Assembly: GCF_027257155.1 (NCBI RefSeq)
Contig: NZ_JAPWDU010000003.1
Coordinates: 372,001 to 436,000 of the forward strand
Length of the DNA: 64,000 nt
Source of the DNA: Cerasicoccus sp. TK19100
GTDB lineage: Bacteria; Verrucomicrobiota; Verrucomicrobiia; Opitutales; Cerasicoccaceae
Reading direction: 5' to 3'
Positions within the stretch are counted from its first letter, which is position 1; each line of letters begins with the position of its first letter. Shown piece after piece: positions 11,284-20,578 of the stretch. The notes beneath the pieces were generated by a model, which ran no database searches, was not told where the DNA came from, and saw nothing but the letters and a program-made list of their open reading frames with translations. The translations under genes and the position numbers were made by a program.

Positions 11284-11940
11284 ATGAAAAAATGGTTCAA
11301 ACGATATCGCATTAGCCTGAGCAGTCATTTCGAGAACGTGCTCGACCGGGTGGAAAATCACGAAGCCGTGGTCAACGCTGCCGTGATCGAAGCCCGCGAA
11401 CACGCGGCGAAAGCCCGGGTGAAACTTAACCGCGTGCGCCGCGATGGCGAGTCCCTGCGGCAGCGTGCCGAGCAGCTATCCACCGATGCAAAACTCTGGG
11501 AAGAACGCGCCGCGAAGTGCATCGAAACCGACCGCGAACGAGCACGCGAATGCCTGCGCCGACGCACTGCAGCACAAGAGGAACAAGCGCGACTGGAGCG
11601 GGAAGCCGCCGAACATGGACGCCTGGAAAAACAACTAACCAGCGATTTGCGCCGCGTCGAAGAACGCGTCCGCGAACTCCAACGCCGACAGCACACTCTC
11701 GCCGCCCGGGAGCAGCGCGCTGAAGCCGCCGCCCTCACCACGCCGGGCGAAGTCGCACTACTTGATGACATCGAGGATGTCTTTGAGCGCTGGGAGGGCA
11801 AGCTGGTCGAAACCGAAATCCGAGCCGATCTCGACGCGGACGCCTTCACCGATGAATTCACCGAGTCGGAGAACAACGCCGAGCTGGACGCCGAGTTAGA
11901 TGCCATGCTGGCAAAACAGCAGCCGCCCGCAGCCCAATAA
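11284..11940 (+). CDS. PspA/IM30-family coiled-coil protein
   Basis: The 218 residues begin MKKWFKRYRISLSSHFENVLDRVENHEAVV, shortened here to its key features: a basic amphipathic start, then a helix with the pattern of PspA/Vipp1 N-termini. Residues ~35-150 are an almost unbroken E/R/A/Q-rich coiled coil. The tail is acidic (NAELDAELDAMLAKQ). PspA proteins bind stressed inner membrane as oligomers. The next gene, 19 bp downstream, is a polytopic membrane protein that could be its membrane partner (inference). Assignment rests on overall helix pattern; a generic coiled-coil protein is the alternative. Confidence 0.7.
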   Translation: MKKWFKRYRISLSSHFENVLDRVENHEAVVNAAVIEAREHAAKARVKLNRVRRDGESLRQRAEQLSTDAKLWEERAAKCIETDRERARECLRRRTAAQEEQARLEREAAEHGRLEKQLTSDLRRVEERVRELQRRQHTLAAREQRAEAAALTTPGEVALLDDIEDVFERWEGKLVETEIRADLDADAFTDEFTESENNAELDAELDAMLAKQQPPAAQ

Positions 11941-11959
11941 CCTTCAACCCACGTAAGCC

Positions 11960-13333
11960 ATGAACACTGACTCCTCGCTCCACGACACGCCCATGTCTCC
12001 GCCCCCACTTCCGCCACAAGCTACTGAAGACACCCCAGCCAAGCCAGCGGCTGGCCCGGCCCGGGAATGGCAGTGGCCGCCCTTGCCCAAGCTGCTTCGT
12101 TGGCTGGGCGCGACCACCCTGCTGGCCTCGGCGCTAGCCTTCCTCGTCAAAGACTGGATGCAGACCGACGAGGTCTTCCGCTACCTGCAATTCCTCGGGC
12201 TCACGGTGCTGCTCAGCGGCTGCGGTTGGTTCTGTATTTCCCGGTGGAAGGACGACAAAGGCGCGCGAACATTTTTTGCCCTCGGGGCCGCGCTACTGCC
12301 GGCAAACTTCGCGCAACTCGGCGCCATGCTCTACGCCAAGCAAATCGGCCAGGAATCCTTTAACGGGTTCCGCGAGGCCTTTGCCTTTACCGATCCGGGG
12401 CCGCTAATGTGGCCAACGTTTGCCGGTGCGCTTTTGCTACTGATCCCGCTCACGTATCTGGGCTTTGCCGCGATGGCGCGTAAGCAGGCGAAGAAACTGA
12501 CGTTGCTCTACATCATCGGCAACAGCCTGCTCCTGCTAACAACGCGCGATCCCAACCTCGTCGCCATGCTTGGGTTTGCGCAGCTGGCCGGTTTGATCTG
12601 GGCCGACCGCCGTTACTTTGCATCACAAAGTTCGATGAAAACCTGGGACGGCGTTGCCATGCGCACGCTGCTCTTTGCGCCGTTCGGCTTACAAATTGGC
12701 CGCAACTTGATGCTCCATGGCAACGACTCCGAGTTGCTAATCAGCCTGTTATTTACGACGCTAACACTCGTCTTCTACACCGGCCTGCCGCGCGTGCTTA
12801 AAAACAGCGCATGCGCCAACGCCTCGCGCCTGATCTCGCTGGCACCGGCCGCCGTAGCCTGGGCAACGGCGATCAATGCCACCGGACTGCACGGCGACCA
12901 GTGGTTTGTTCCCGTAACGCTAATTCCGTTAACCATGATCGCGGCCTTGATGTCGACGAAGATGACCCGCGGCGGTCATGCCGTACGGCGCACCGCCGCA
13001 CTGGTCGCCGTTGGTGGCGCGTTGATTCAACTCATGTTCTTTGAGTCCGCCTACTCGTCGTTACTCATGGTGGGCACGTCGCTATCCGTGATCCTGAGCG
13101 GCTACGCGATGAAGGAGCGCTGGATCTTCCGCATCGGCCTTGGCGGTCTGGGCGTTGGCCTGGTCTACCACCTGCGCTACGCCGCCGATCTCTACCAAAG
13201 CGACTGGATATGGCTGTCACTCGCGGGCACGGGCGTGCTCGTCATTCTCTGCTCGTCCTACCTGGAGCGCTACGGGCGCCAAGGCTGGCAGTCGATCCGA
13301 ACTTTGCATCACAAAGTTTCACAGTGGAAATAG
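11960..13333 (+). CDS. Polytopic inner-membrane protein of unknown function
   Basis: The 457 residues have a proline-rich cytosolic N-terminus (PMSPPPLPPQATEDTPAKP) and about twelve hydrophobic segments from residue ~48 to ~445. A weak resemblance to DUF2157-type membrane proteins is possible but not certain. It follows the PspA-like gene by 19 bp in the same direction and is closed by a strong intrinsic terminator at 13372, so the two probably form a two-gene operon. No catalytic motif was recognised. Confidence 0.65.
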   Translation: MNTDSSLHDTPMSPPPLPPQATEDTPAKPAAGPAREWQWPPLPKLLRWLGATTLLASALAFLVKDWMQTDEVFRYLQFLGLTVLLSGCGWFCISRWKDDKGARTFFALGAALLPANFAQLGAMLYAKQIGQESFNGFREAFAFTDPGPLMWPTFAGALLLLIPLTYLGFAAMARKQAKKLTLLYIIGNSLLLLTTRDPNLVAMLGFAQLAGLIWADRRYFASQSSMKTWDGVAMRTLLFAPFGLQIGRNLMLHGNDSELLISLLFTTLTLVFYTGLPRVLKNSACANASRLISLAPAAVAWATAINATGLHGDQWFVPVTLIPLTMIAALMSTKMTRGGHAVRRTAALVAVGGALIQLMFFESAYSSLLMVGTSLSVILSGYAMKERWIFRIGLGGLGVGLVYHLRYAADLYQSDWIWLSLAGTGVLVILCSSYLERYGRQGWQSIRTLHHKVSQWK

Positions 13334-13371
13334 GAGTCAGTCCACCCAGGCTTCCGTGAAGCCGCTACAAG

Positions 13372-13404
13372 CCGGGAGGTCCGCAATGGCCCTCCCGGTT
13401 TTTC
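13372..13404 (+). terminator. Intrinsic terminator after the pspA-like operon
   Basis: Perfect 8-bp stem CCGGGAGG (13372-13379) / CCTCCCGG (13391-13398), 11-base loop, followed by TTTTTC. It lies 39 bases after the membrane-protein stop. Confidence 0.85.
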
Positions 13405-13469
13405 TTTGTGACAAAGATGAGGGGAATCCGTGGTTGTCATTTATCCTCGCAGTCATATTGTGCACTAGC

Positions 13470-14276
13470 ATGAAATCGCCACTAAGCCGTCCCCGCATTT
13501 GGCTGACCATCTTCACGCTACTCTTCGCTGCAATCGCCCAAGGGCGCACGTTCACCATGAGTGACGGCGCATCAATCGATGGCAAGGTGGTCACGTTTAA
13601 AAACGGCATGATCGTCTTTGCCAAAGACGGTGGCGGCAAATCACTCTACTCGCTGGACGCTTTTTCCGCCGAGGACCAAGCCTACCTCAAGCAGCAGTTT
13701 CCCGATGGGGACACCCGCAGCTCACCGCGAACCACCAAGACAGCGACTCCCGCACCAACCCCGGGGCCCAAGGTGCAAACCGTTCCGCCAACACAGAAAC
13801 AGGCACAGCAAGCCGCACCCGCCGCCGACTCCGGGCACCCGGGTTTGCAAAAGCTGAACATCGGCTCCATGGCTCCGGAGATCAAGGCGCGCCCACAGGG
13901 CCAATCTGACTTCATCTCGATTAAAGACTATCGCGGCAAGTTAGTCGTCGTGCATTTCTGGTCGTCCAGCGTGCCGCAATCGATTGAGGAATTGAAGGGT
14001 CTCGCCTACCTGCACCACAAATATAAGGACCGCGGCTTTGAGCTGATTGGCGTGGCGATGGACACCAGCCGCCGACGCGTAAATTCGATTGAAGAAGCCA
14101 TCGGCGTCAGCTGGCCCATGCGCATGGATGAAGAGCGCGAAACCATTACCGAGTGGGGCGTTACCGCGCTGCCCACCAATGTGCTGATCGACCAAGTCGG
14201 CGTGATCCGCCGCCCGCACATCACTGCGAATGAGCTGCAATACGTTCTGGCCGAACATCTTGGACCAGCAAACTAA
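13470..14276 (+). CDS. Exported SHD1-like plus thioredoxin/redoxin-fold protein lacking the redox cysteines
   Basis: The frame is open from 13140, but ATG 13470 gives a good signal peptide (MKSPLSRPRIWLTIFTLLFA) and avoids overlap with the terminator; 268 residues. Residues ~27-80 resemble an SHD1-type domain (FTMSDGASIDGKVVTFKNG ... EDQAYLKQQF). A Pro/Ala/Thr linker follows, then an AhpC/TlpA-like fold from ~140 (RGKLVVVHFWSSSVPQSIEE ... LPTNVLIDQVGVI). In TlpA/ResA proteins the segment after FW holds CxxC; here it reads SSVPQS, so no redox-active cysteine is present. The cis-Pro loop (ALPTN) is kept. It may be a binding or scaffold protein in the periplasm. Confidence 0.8.
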   Translation: MKSPLSRPRIWLTIFTLLFAAIAQGRTFTMSDGASIDGKVVTFKNGMIVFAKDGGGKSLYSLDAFSAEDQAYLKQQFPDGDTRSSPRTTKTATPAPTPGPKVQTVPPTQKQAQQAAPAADSGHPGLQKLNIGSMAPEIKARPQGQSDFISIKDYRGKLVVVHFWSSSVPQSIEELKGLAYLHHKYKDRGFELIGVAMDTSRRRVNSIEEAIGVSWPMRMDEERETITEWGVTALPTNVLIDQVGVIRRPHITANELQYVLAEHLGPAN

Positions 14277-14349
14277 CCGGATACATGCTCGACAAGACCC
14301 CCATCTCAGGCGAGACTGCTCCCTCAGCAATCGCCTGTGTTGACCAAGT

Positions 14350-14697
14350 ATGAAACCACGCAATTTACGCCATCGCCTGGAGAAAGCCGCCAAACTGCTC
14401 GTGATCGTGCAGAAGCATCACCCCGAGGTGCAATGCCAGTTTGCCGATGACAAAGGCGAAAATGGCCACTTGATGATTCGCCTGCCACTGGGGGGTGACC
14501 CCTCAAAACTCGGGCAAGAACTGGAGAGCCGCGGGTTCGCCTTCACCAAGGCCCGCAGCCCCTGGCTCGGTGCGGAAATCTACCGGGGCGCCAAGTCCGA
14601 CCAGCCGCGCATCATTATCGAAGTGGAGATCCCGGCCAACCGCCTGAGCCGCGGCCCGGAAGTCGCCGAGCTCGCATTCAGTTTCAAAGCGAAGTAA
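14350..14697 (+). CDS. Conserved-looking small protein of unknown function
   Basis: A soluble 115-residue protein, basic at the start (MKPRNLRHRLEKAAKLL), with alternating beta-like stretches (HLMIRLPLGG, IIIEVEIPAN) and no signal peptide or membrane segment. No family recognised. Its stop abuts the stop of the convergent hybrid kinase gene with no intervening base, so the two transcripts must overlap or terminate inside each other. Confidence 0.6.
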   Translation: MKPRNLRHRLEKAAKLLVIVQKHHPEVQCQFADDKGENGHLMIRLPLGGDPSKLGQELESRGFAFTKARSPWLGAEIYRGAKSDQPRIIIEVEIPANRLSRGPEVAELAFSFKAK

Positions 14698-17049
14698 TCA
14701 GCGCAGGCTCCAGTGCGATTCCAGTACTGTCCGCAACGACTCCAGCGTAACTGGCTTGGGCAAAAAATCGACCATGCCCATGGCTGCGCATTTCTGCTTA
14801 ACGTCCTCCGAAGCATGCGCGGTAACGGCAATTACTTTTGGCTCAGTGGAGCAGCCCGCGAAGATTTGCTGCGTCGTTTCAAAGCCGTCCATCTCGGGCA
14901 TGCTGATATCCATTAGCACGACGTGGAAATCATATTGGCGGCAGCGCTCCACTGCAGTCGGCCCATCGGGTGCAGTCATGACATCCGCGCCGATTTTTTG
15001 CAGGAAGCCCACGATGAGTTTGCGGTTGTCGAGGTTGTCCTCCACCACCAGCACGCGAAACTTCGAGAAGAGCTGGGCGTTCATTTCTTCGGCGGTTGCT
15101 TCCCCATTGGTGCCATCCACGCGAACGGCAGGCAGCTCAAACCAAAAGGTCGAGCCTACGCCGATCTCGCTTTGGAAAGCCATCCTGCCATTGAGCACTT
15201 CGATGAGCTTGGAGCAAATGGCCAGGCCAAGCCCCACGCCCTCATAGCGTCGTGTGTAGTTCGATTCGACCTGAGTGAACGGTTGGAAAATCGTATCGTG
15301 CTTGTCGCGGGGAATACCAATACCAGTGTCACTCACCTCATAACGTAACACGCCGCCATCCTCATCGCGCCACCCGACGTGCAGGCATACTTTGCCACGC
15401 AAAGTAAACTTGAATGCATTGGTGATGAGGTTGCTCAATATCTGGCTGGTCAGCTCGCTATCGAGCAGCACAGTGAGCGATTTATCTATCGCCGGTGCCA
15501 GCGAATCGCAGCCATTGACGACACTGAATTCATTACCATTGGACATACTTTCCAGATCGCGGACCACGTTATGGCTATAGGTCCAAACCTGCGTCGGCTT
15601 TAGCTCCACCTTTGTCTTTTGCTTGTCGATGCCGATGAAGTTCAGGATGTCCTCGATCTGGTGAAGCAGCTTGTAGGCGGAGCGCTCGATGATCTCCAGG
15701 CCTTCCCGGGCTTCCTCGTCTTCGCAGTCCTGCAAAAGCATATTGGAAAAGCCCAGTATTGGATTGAGCGGCGTGCGCATCTCGTGACTGATCACGGCGA
15801 GAAATTCATCTTTGGCGCGGTTGGACGCCTCGGCACGCTCCTTGGCCAAGCGTAAGTCGTCCTGCACTTGGAGCTGGTTGGTAATGTCTTCCGCCACCCA
15901 GAGAAAGCCGATGATCTCGCCATCGTCATTGCGCACGGCGGTGACGATCAGATCGACCTTAAACTTCGAGCCGTCCTTGCGGACAAATGTCCACACCCGT
16001 CGATCCGGCAACCCCCGACGCGCATAAGCCACAAAAGTCTCGAAGCCCGAAACGGGTTCACCCAACTCGGCGGTTAGCTCCTCCGCGCAAGTAATTACCT
16101 CTGCCGGCTCGTGAATGGCGATCGGCGTCTCCTTGCCCACCATTTCCTCCGCGCGGTGATGCAGCAGCTTCTCGGCACCACGGTTGAATGTGGTGATGAC
16201 GCCGTCGGTATCCGTCATGATGACCACGGTTTCGGTCGCGGCATTCAGAATGTTGTTCAACTTGGTGTTCGTGATCCGCAGCTCGGACTGCGCCTCCACC
16301 AAAGGTGTCGCATTAGCGATAAAGCCCTCAAGTGCGGTCACTTTTCCCTCAGCATCAAAAATGCCCACTCCGCGCTCCCATATCGTGCGAATCGCCCCAC
16401 TCTTGGTCTTTATTCGGTAATAAAGGACAAACGCTTCTTGTTTGCTCAGTGCTTCCAGAACGGTGTTCCAAGTATAATCGCGATCTTCGGCGATGATCAA
16501 ATCCTCGCCCCAGGAGATTTCTCCGGACTGTAGTTCCTCGCGAGAGTAACCGGTCAATGCCACCACGCCTTCACTGACGTATTCCATCGTCCAGTCCCGA
16601 TCCAAACGACAGCGGTAAACCATGCCCGGCAAATTGCCCATCAGCCGGTCGTGGCGGCGGACTCGTTCAGCGAGCAAATCATAGCTCTTGCTTTGATTGC
16701 TGGCATCTTCGACCACATTGCCCAGCAGGATTACATTGCCTTCCACCAAGTCAATTTCGGCATCCCATAGCACTGTTTTGTCCACTTTGGTATACTCCAC
16801 GACCAGTGGAAAACAGTCGCAATCGACTTCACACGACAGCGGCCACATCTCCCGATGAATGCCGGGTAAAATTTGATCGTAAACCGGATAGCCGATCAGC
16901 TTGTCCGCTTGCAGCCCGAGAATGGCCGCCTTGCTAAGGTCGAAGTGCAAGATTTTGCCATCCAACGCAATCACGGCAAAGAACGCGCCAAAATTTTCAG
17001 AGATCAGACGCGTGAGGCGTTTAAAACGAATGGATTCCCCCTCAGTCAT
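14698..17049 (-). CDS. Hybrid sensor histidine kinase with three PAS domains and a receiver
   Basis: The 783 residues contain PAS-like domains at about 15-115, 135-255 and 262-390, a HisKA dimerisation helix with the phospho-acceptor His422 (VISHEMRTPLNPILGF), an HATPase domain with N box NLITNAFKFT, G1 DTGIGIPRDK and G2 GVGLGLAIC, and a C-terminal receiver (664-783) with acceptor Asp714 (LMDISMPEMDG) and the conserved Lys in LPKPV. No transmembrane segment is seen, so it is probably cytosolic and senses an internal signal through its PAS domains. No partner response regulator is adjacent; phosphorelay to a distant Hpt protein is likely. Confidence 0.94.
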   Translation of the reverse strand: MTEGESIRFKRLTRLISENFGAFFAVIALDGKILHFDLSKAAILGLQADKLIGYPVYDQILPGIHREMWPLSCEVDCDCFPLVVEYTKVDKTVLWDAEIDLVEGNVILLGNVVEDASNQSKSYDLLAERVRRHDRLMGNLPGMVYRCRLDRDWTMEYVSEGVVALTGYSREELQSGEISWGEDLIIAEDRDYTWNTVLEALSKQEAFVLYYRIKTKSGAIRTIWERGVGIFDAEGKVTALEGFIANATPLVEAQSELRITNTKLNNILNAATETVVIMTDTDGVITTFNRGAEKLLHHRAEEMVGKETPIAIHEPAEVITCAEELTAELGEPVSGFETFVAYARRGLPDRRVWTFVRKDGSKFKVDLIVTAVRNDDGEIIGFLWVAEDITNQLQVQDDLRLAKERAEASNRAKDEFLAVISHEMRTPLNPILGFSNMLLQDCEDEEAREGLEIIERSAYKLLHQIEDILNFIGIDKQKTKVELKPTQVWTYSHNVVRDLESMSNGNEFSVVNGCDSLAPAIDKSLTVLLDSELTSQILSNLITNAFKFTLRGKVCLHVGWRDEDGGVLRYEVSDTGIGIPRDKHDTIFQPFTQVESNYTRRYEGVGLGLAICSKLIEVLNGRMAFQSEIGVGSTFWFELPAVRVDGTNGEATAEEMNAQLFSKFRVLVVEDNLDNRKLIVGFLQKIGADVMTAPDGPTAVERCRQYDFHVVLMDISMPEMDGFETTQQIFAGCSTEPKVIAVTAHASEDVKQKCAAMGMVDFLPKPVTLESLRTVLESHWSLR

Positions 17050-17150
17050 TCGAGCAATCAGTAAAGCCAGTTTCCCACAAAATGTCGAGTATTGTGATCG
17101 GAGAGATTTCCGCTGGCGTCACCATGATTTCTGCCTATAGCTTATCACAG

Positions 17151-17735
17151 ATGGCTCTTTTTCGAATCCTTTCCTTTCTTGCACTCGTCGCTCTCGTGGG
17201 ATGTGCGCCACAGCCAAATAACCATGCGACCGACGATGCCTACGGGCTGCTTTACAGCGTCACCAGCCAGCAGCAAAACGTCGACAAGCTACTCTGGATC
17301 AAAGATCCCGGGCCGGACATCACGGCGTGGGTAGAGCAGATTGCCAAGTTTAATACGGAAGTCACCCAACAGCTCGATGCCTGGAAAAAGAGCGGCCATA
17401 TCCAGAGCCTCAAGATTCTCGGCTTACCCAAGGCTGAGCTTGAGGCCCGCGAACGCGCCACCAAGCGCACGACTGGCGAGCTGCTTTTCAGCGAAGACGT
17501 CAGCCTGCGCCTGTCGCTGGTCATCGCACAGCTCAAGGCACTCGGCTACTGCTCCGACCTCTGCTACGCGATCCAACAAGAGACGACGAACGCTGACATC
17601 ACCGCCAAAGCCAAGGACTGGGAGCAGCGCTTCAAGCAACTGAACGCCGACGGCATGAAGCTGCTCGAAACACCAGCCGTCACCACGCCCGAGACGAAAT
17701 CCGCGCCTAAGACCATGTCACCCCCGCACAAGTAA
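17151..17735 (+). CDS. Predicted lipoprotein of unknown function
   Basis: ATG 17151 (rather than the open frame start at 17082) gives a short lipoprotein signal MALFRILSFLALVALVGC with lipobox LVGC, so the mature protein starts at Cys18; 194 residues in all. The mature part is largely helical (QQQNVDKLLWIKDPG, amphipathic repeats, ELEARERATKRTTGELLFSED) and ends in a Pro/Thr/Lys-rich tail. No domain recognised. It is divergent from the hybrid kinase. Confidence 0.75.
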   Translation: MALFRILSFLALVALVGCAPQPNNHATDDAYGLLYSVTSQQQNVDKLLWIKDPGPDITAWVEQIAKFNTEVTQQLDAWKKSGHIQSLKILGLPKAELEARERATKRTTGELLFSEDVSLRLSLVIAQLKALGYCSDLCYAIQQETTNADITAKAKDWEQRFKQLNADGMKLLETPAVTTPETKSAPKTMSPPHK

Positions 17736-17792
17736 GCCGCGCAAAAATGCCCACCAGGGATGACAAGCAGGCGTTCCGCGTTAAGCTCGGTT

Positions 17793-18560
17793 ATGTCGCC
17801 AGTTTTCGATAGCCGCCAGTTCGCGGAAGACACCGCCCAGCTAGCCCCGCAACACGGCTGGCGCACCCATGCGCTCAATGCAGTGGACGGATTTCCGCGC
17901 CCATGGTTTCACCTGCCCGCCGCCGAGGCCCAGCCGCTACGGCTTTACATCTCGGCCGGTATCCATGGGGACGAGCCTGCCAGCAGCTATGCCGCGCGCG
18001 AGCTGCTCCGCCACACCGATCAATTTGTGGGCATCGAGGTCTTTCTGTTCCCCCTGCTCAATCCGGCAGGCATGGCGCGTGGCTCACGGGAAAATGCGCA
18101 CGACATCGACCTGAACCGCGATTACCTCAACCCCGTCTCGGCTGAAGTTTCCGGGCACCTTGCAGTCCTGCGCGAGCTGCCGCCCTGCCACGCCTACCTG
18201 CATTTGCACGAAGACTGGGAAGCCCAAGGTGCGTATCTTTATGCGCTGCGTCGGGACGATATTCCCAACGCGACTGACACCCTCCTCGCCGCCATGGCGG
18301 AGCATTTACCCATCGAGCAAGCCACGCTCATCGATGACTTCGAGGCGGAAGGCGGCGTCATTGCCCGCCCCTACCCACTGCCCCCGCGCGACGACTGGCC
18401 GGAGCCTTACTACTTCGAGGATCAGCATGGTGCCTACCATGGCTACACGCTCGAAACGCCGTCCTCGCTGGAGCTTCCGCAACGCATCGCCGCCCATTTG
18501 TCCGCCGCTCACGCGTTGGCGAATTTCCTCCGCGAGCATCGCGCCGTGTTCCTCCGCTGA
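17793..18560 (+). CDS. M14-family metallo-hydrolase (succinylglutamate desuccinylase/carboxypeptidase-like)
   Basis: The 255 residues carry the M14 zinc and catalytic set: His and Glu of GIHGDEPASSYAARELL, the substrate-binding Asn-Arg of DLNRDY, the third ligand His in the YLHLHEDWE block, and the catalytic Glu in TLETPSSLEL. The family hydrolyses C-terminal or N-acyl amide bonds; relatives cut murein peptides or N-acyl amino acids. No signal peptide is seen, so it is cytosolic. ATG 17793 is preferred because the upstream open frame adds only a poor basic extension. An 85-bp palindrome follows it. Confidence 0.85.
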   Translation: MSPVFDSRQFAEDTAQLAPQHGWRTHALNAVDGFPRPWFHLPAAEAQPLRLYISAGIHGDEPASSYAARELLRHTDQFVGIEVFLFPLLNPAGMARGSRENAHDIDLNRDYLNPVSAEVSGHLAVLRELPPCHAYLHLHEDWEAQGAYLYALRRDDIPNATDTLLAAMAEHLPIEQATLIDDFEAEGGVIARPYPLPPRDDWPEPYYFEDQHGAYHGYTLETPSSLELPQRIAAHLSAAHALANFLREHRAVFLR

Positions 18561-18591
18561 AATTCCCGCTCCAAATTTTTCATGATAAATG

Positions 18592-18676
18592 GGTAGGGAC
18601 GCACCTCCGGGGCGTCCGCGTTTCAGCAAGTTTAGCCAACATAACGTGACGGACGCCCCGGAGGTGCGTCCCTACC
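18592..18676. repeat. Long perfect palindromic (REP-like) element
   Basis: Two 27-bp arms (18592-18618 and 18650-18676) are exact reverse complements around a 31-base loop; key core GGGACGCACCTCCGGGG. There is no T-run, so it is not a typical terminator. It sits between convergently unrelated genes, as REP/BIME-type elements do. Confidence 0.85.
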
Positions 18677-18759
18677 ATAAATGCCTCCGCTCATAATATG
18701 TTACCCGGAACTGACTTACGGTTGCGCTGTCGTTTTAATCCATTAAGTTCCAAGCACGA

Positions 18760-20568
18760 ATGAAACGCGTCGGCATTTTCCCCCTGTTAATCCTCCTTTC
18801 CATGGCATCGATTGCCTGGAGCAAGACGCCCGCGCCGAGCACGCCCACCATGCCGCTGTCGGAGATCAAGCCCGGCATGAAGGCCACTTGGCGCACCGTC
18901 GTGCAGGGTAACGAGATCGTCGAGTTCAACCTCAACATCCTCGGCATTTCCCAGAATTTCGCCGGGCCCAATGAGCCCGTCATCATCGCCGAAGCCCTCG
19001 ACGCCTCGCAGGTGCTCAGCGGCCCTGTCGGCGGTATGAGTGGCAGCCCCTGCTACATCGATGGCAAGCTGATCGGTGCCTACGCCTACGGCTACCTCTG
19101 GCCCAAAGAGCAGGCCATCATCGGCATTACCCCGATCGATAACATGCTCGCCGTTTTTGAAAAAGGTCGCCCCGATACCAAGACCGCCAATGGCAGCGCC
19201 GCCGCCCCGGCCAGCGGCGCGATCCGTATCGAAGACCTGCCCCGCCCCACGCAGCAATTTGCCACGGGCAATGAAATCCAAACCGCGCACACTTCCAGTG
19301 GCGACATCCTAACCGATCTCAAGCCCGCGCCGACGCCACTCACCATGTCTGGCATTTCTGCGCAATCGCTGGAGCCCTTTCGCGCCTATGCCAAGGCCAT
19401 GAACCTCGACCTGATGAGCGCCCCCGGCGGCGTGGCGGATAACCTCACGGCAGACGACATTTCGGCTGGCGCTCCCGTGGCGGGCGTCCTGCTCGATGGC
19501 GATTTTTCCATGGTCGCAACCGGCACCTGCACCTGGCGCGAGGGAGACGACTTCCTGGCTTTTGGTCACCCGTTCCTCTTGGGCGGCCCGACGAATATCC
19601 CTGTCGCTCCGGCCGAGATCATGACCATCGTGCGCGCCGTTCCGCGCTCGTTTAAGCTGGCCAATGCCGGGCCCGTCGTGGGCACGATTTACCAGGACCG
19701 CCTGACCGCCATTGCCGGCGAGATCGGCCTGCCACCACAGCTCACCGATTACTCCGTGCACCTCACCGACCCCTCCGGTGAGACGCATACCTACACGGGT
19801 AACCTTTTTCAGAACGATCAGATGTCGCCCTTCATTGCGGTGCTCGGCGTTTACAGCGCAGTGACCTCCACCCTCGAAACCGCGGACGACCTTACCTACG
19901 CGCTCACCGTCACGGCCGACTACGAGGGCTACGATCCGCTGGTGTGGTCGCGCAGCTCATCGGGTAACATTCTCGGCTCGATCTTCGAAGTCTGGGACCT
20001 CCTCGGCATGCTCGCGCAAAACCCCTTTGAGCCGACGAACCTCAAGTCACTGCGCTTCGATGTCACGCTGACCTCGCCCCGTGAGTCGACCACCATGGAC
20101 CGCCTGCAGATCCTCAGTGGCAACGCCGAGCCGGGCAACGAGGTCGAGCTCGCCATCCGCCTGCGCAGCTACCGCGACGAGCAATCACGCGAGGTCATTA
20201 AAGCACCCGTGCCGACCAATGCCGCCGGCGATACGCTGACGCTGTTCGTGGGCGATGCTTCTGCGGCCGACCGCATCGACGACGGCTACTCGCCCAGCGT
20301 ATCCAGCTTTGGCGAAATCCTCGACTACTTCCGCACCCGCCGCGACAACCAGCGCGTTTACGTGAAGCTGCTCCGCCCCGCCCGCGGCTTCCGCGCCAAC
20401 GGCCAAAACCTCGAAGACCTGCCGCCATCGGCGCGCTCGCTTATGAGCTCCAGCCGCACGATTGAGCCCATTGCGAGCACCCACGAAGTCACCGTTTGGG
20501 AAACCTCTTTTGCCACGCCGGGCGTGTTCTCCGGCTCCTATCGCATCCGCCTGCCCGTCGAAAATTAA
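18760..20568 (+). CDS. Exported SpoIVB-like peptidase S55 domain protein
   Basis: The 602 residues start with a signal peptide (MKRVGIFPLLILLSMASIAW, cleavage near 20-22). The S55 signature GGMSGSP is at 91-97 with the likely nucleophile serine, preceded by GISQNF and followed by IGAYAYGYLW. A second conserved S55-region block FLAFGHPFLLGGPTNIPVAP lies near 267-286. In spore formers SpoIVB is a secreted signalling protease; here the context is non-sporulating. The C-terminal ~300 residues look like beta-sandwich substrate- or surface-binding domains. The next gene starts 10 bases downstream and is very likely co-expressed. Confidence 0.88.
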   Translation: MKRVGIFPLLILLSMASIAWSKTPAPSTPTMPLSEIKPGMKATWRTVVQGNEIVEFNLNILGISQNFAGPNEPVIIAEALDASQVLSGPVGGMSGSPCYIDGKLIGAYAYGYLWPKEQAIIGITPIDNMLAVFEKGRPDTKTANGSAAAPASGAIRIEDLPRPTQQFATGNEIQTAHTSSGDILTDLKPAPTPLTMSGISAQSLEPFRAYAKAMNLDLMSAPGGVADNLTADDISAGAPVAGVLLDGDFSMVATGTCTWREGDDFLAFGHPFLLGGPTNIPVAPAEIMTIVRAVPRSFKLANAGPVVGTIYQDRLTAIAGEIGLPPQLTDYSVHLTDPSGETHTYTGNLFQNDQMSPFIAVLGVYSAVTSTLETADDLTYALTVTADYEGYDPLVWSRSSSGNILGSIFEVWDLLGMLAQNPFEPTNLKSLRFDVTLTSPRESTTMDRLQILSGNAEPGNEVELAIRLRSYRDEQSREVIKAPVPTNAAGDTLTLFVGDASAADRIDDGYSPSVSSFGEILDYFRTRRDNQRVYVKLLRPARGFRANGQNLEDLPPSARSLMSSSRTIEPIASTHEVTVWETSFATPGVFSGSYRIRLPVEN

Positions 20569-20578
20569 TTTGCCAACC

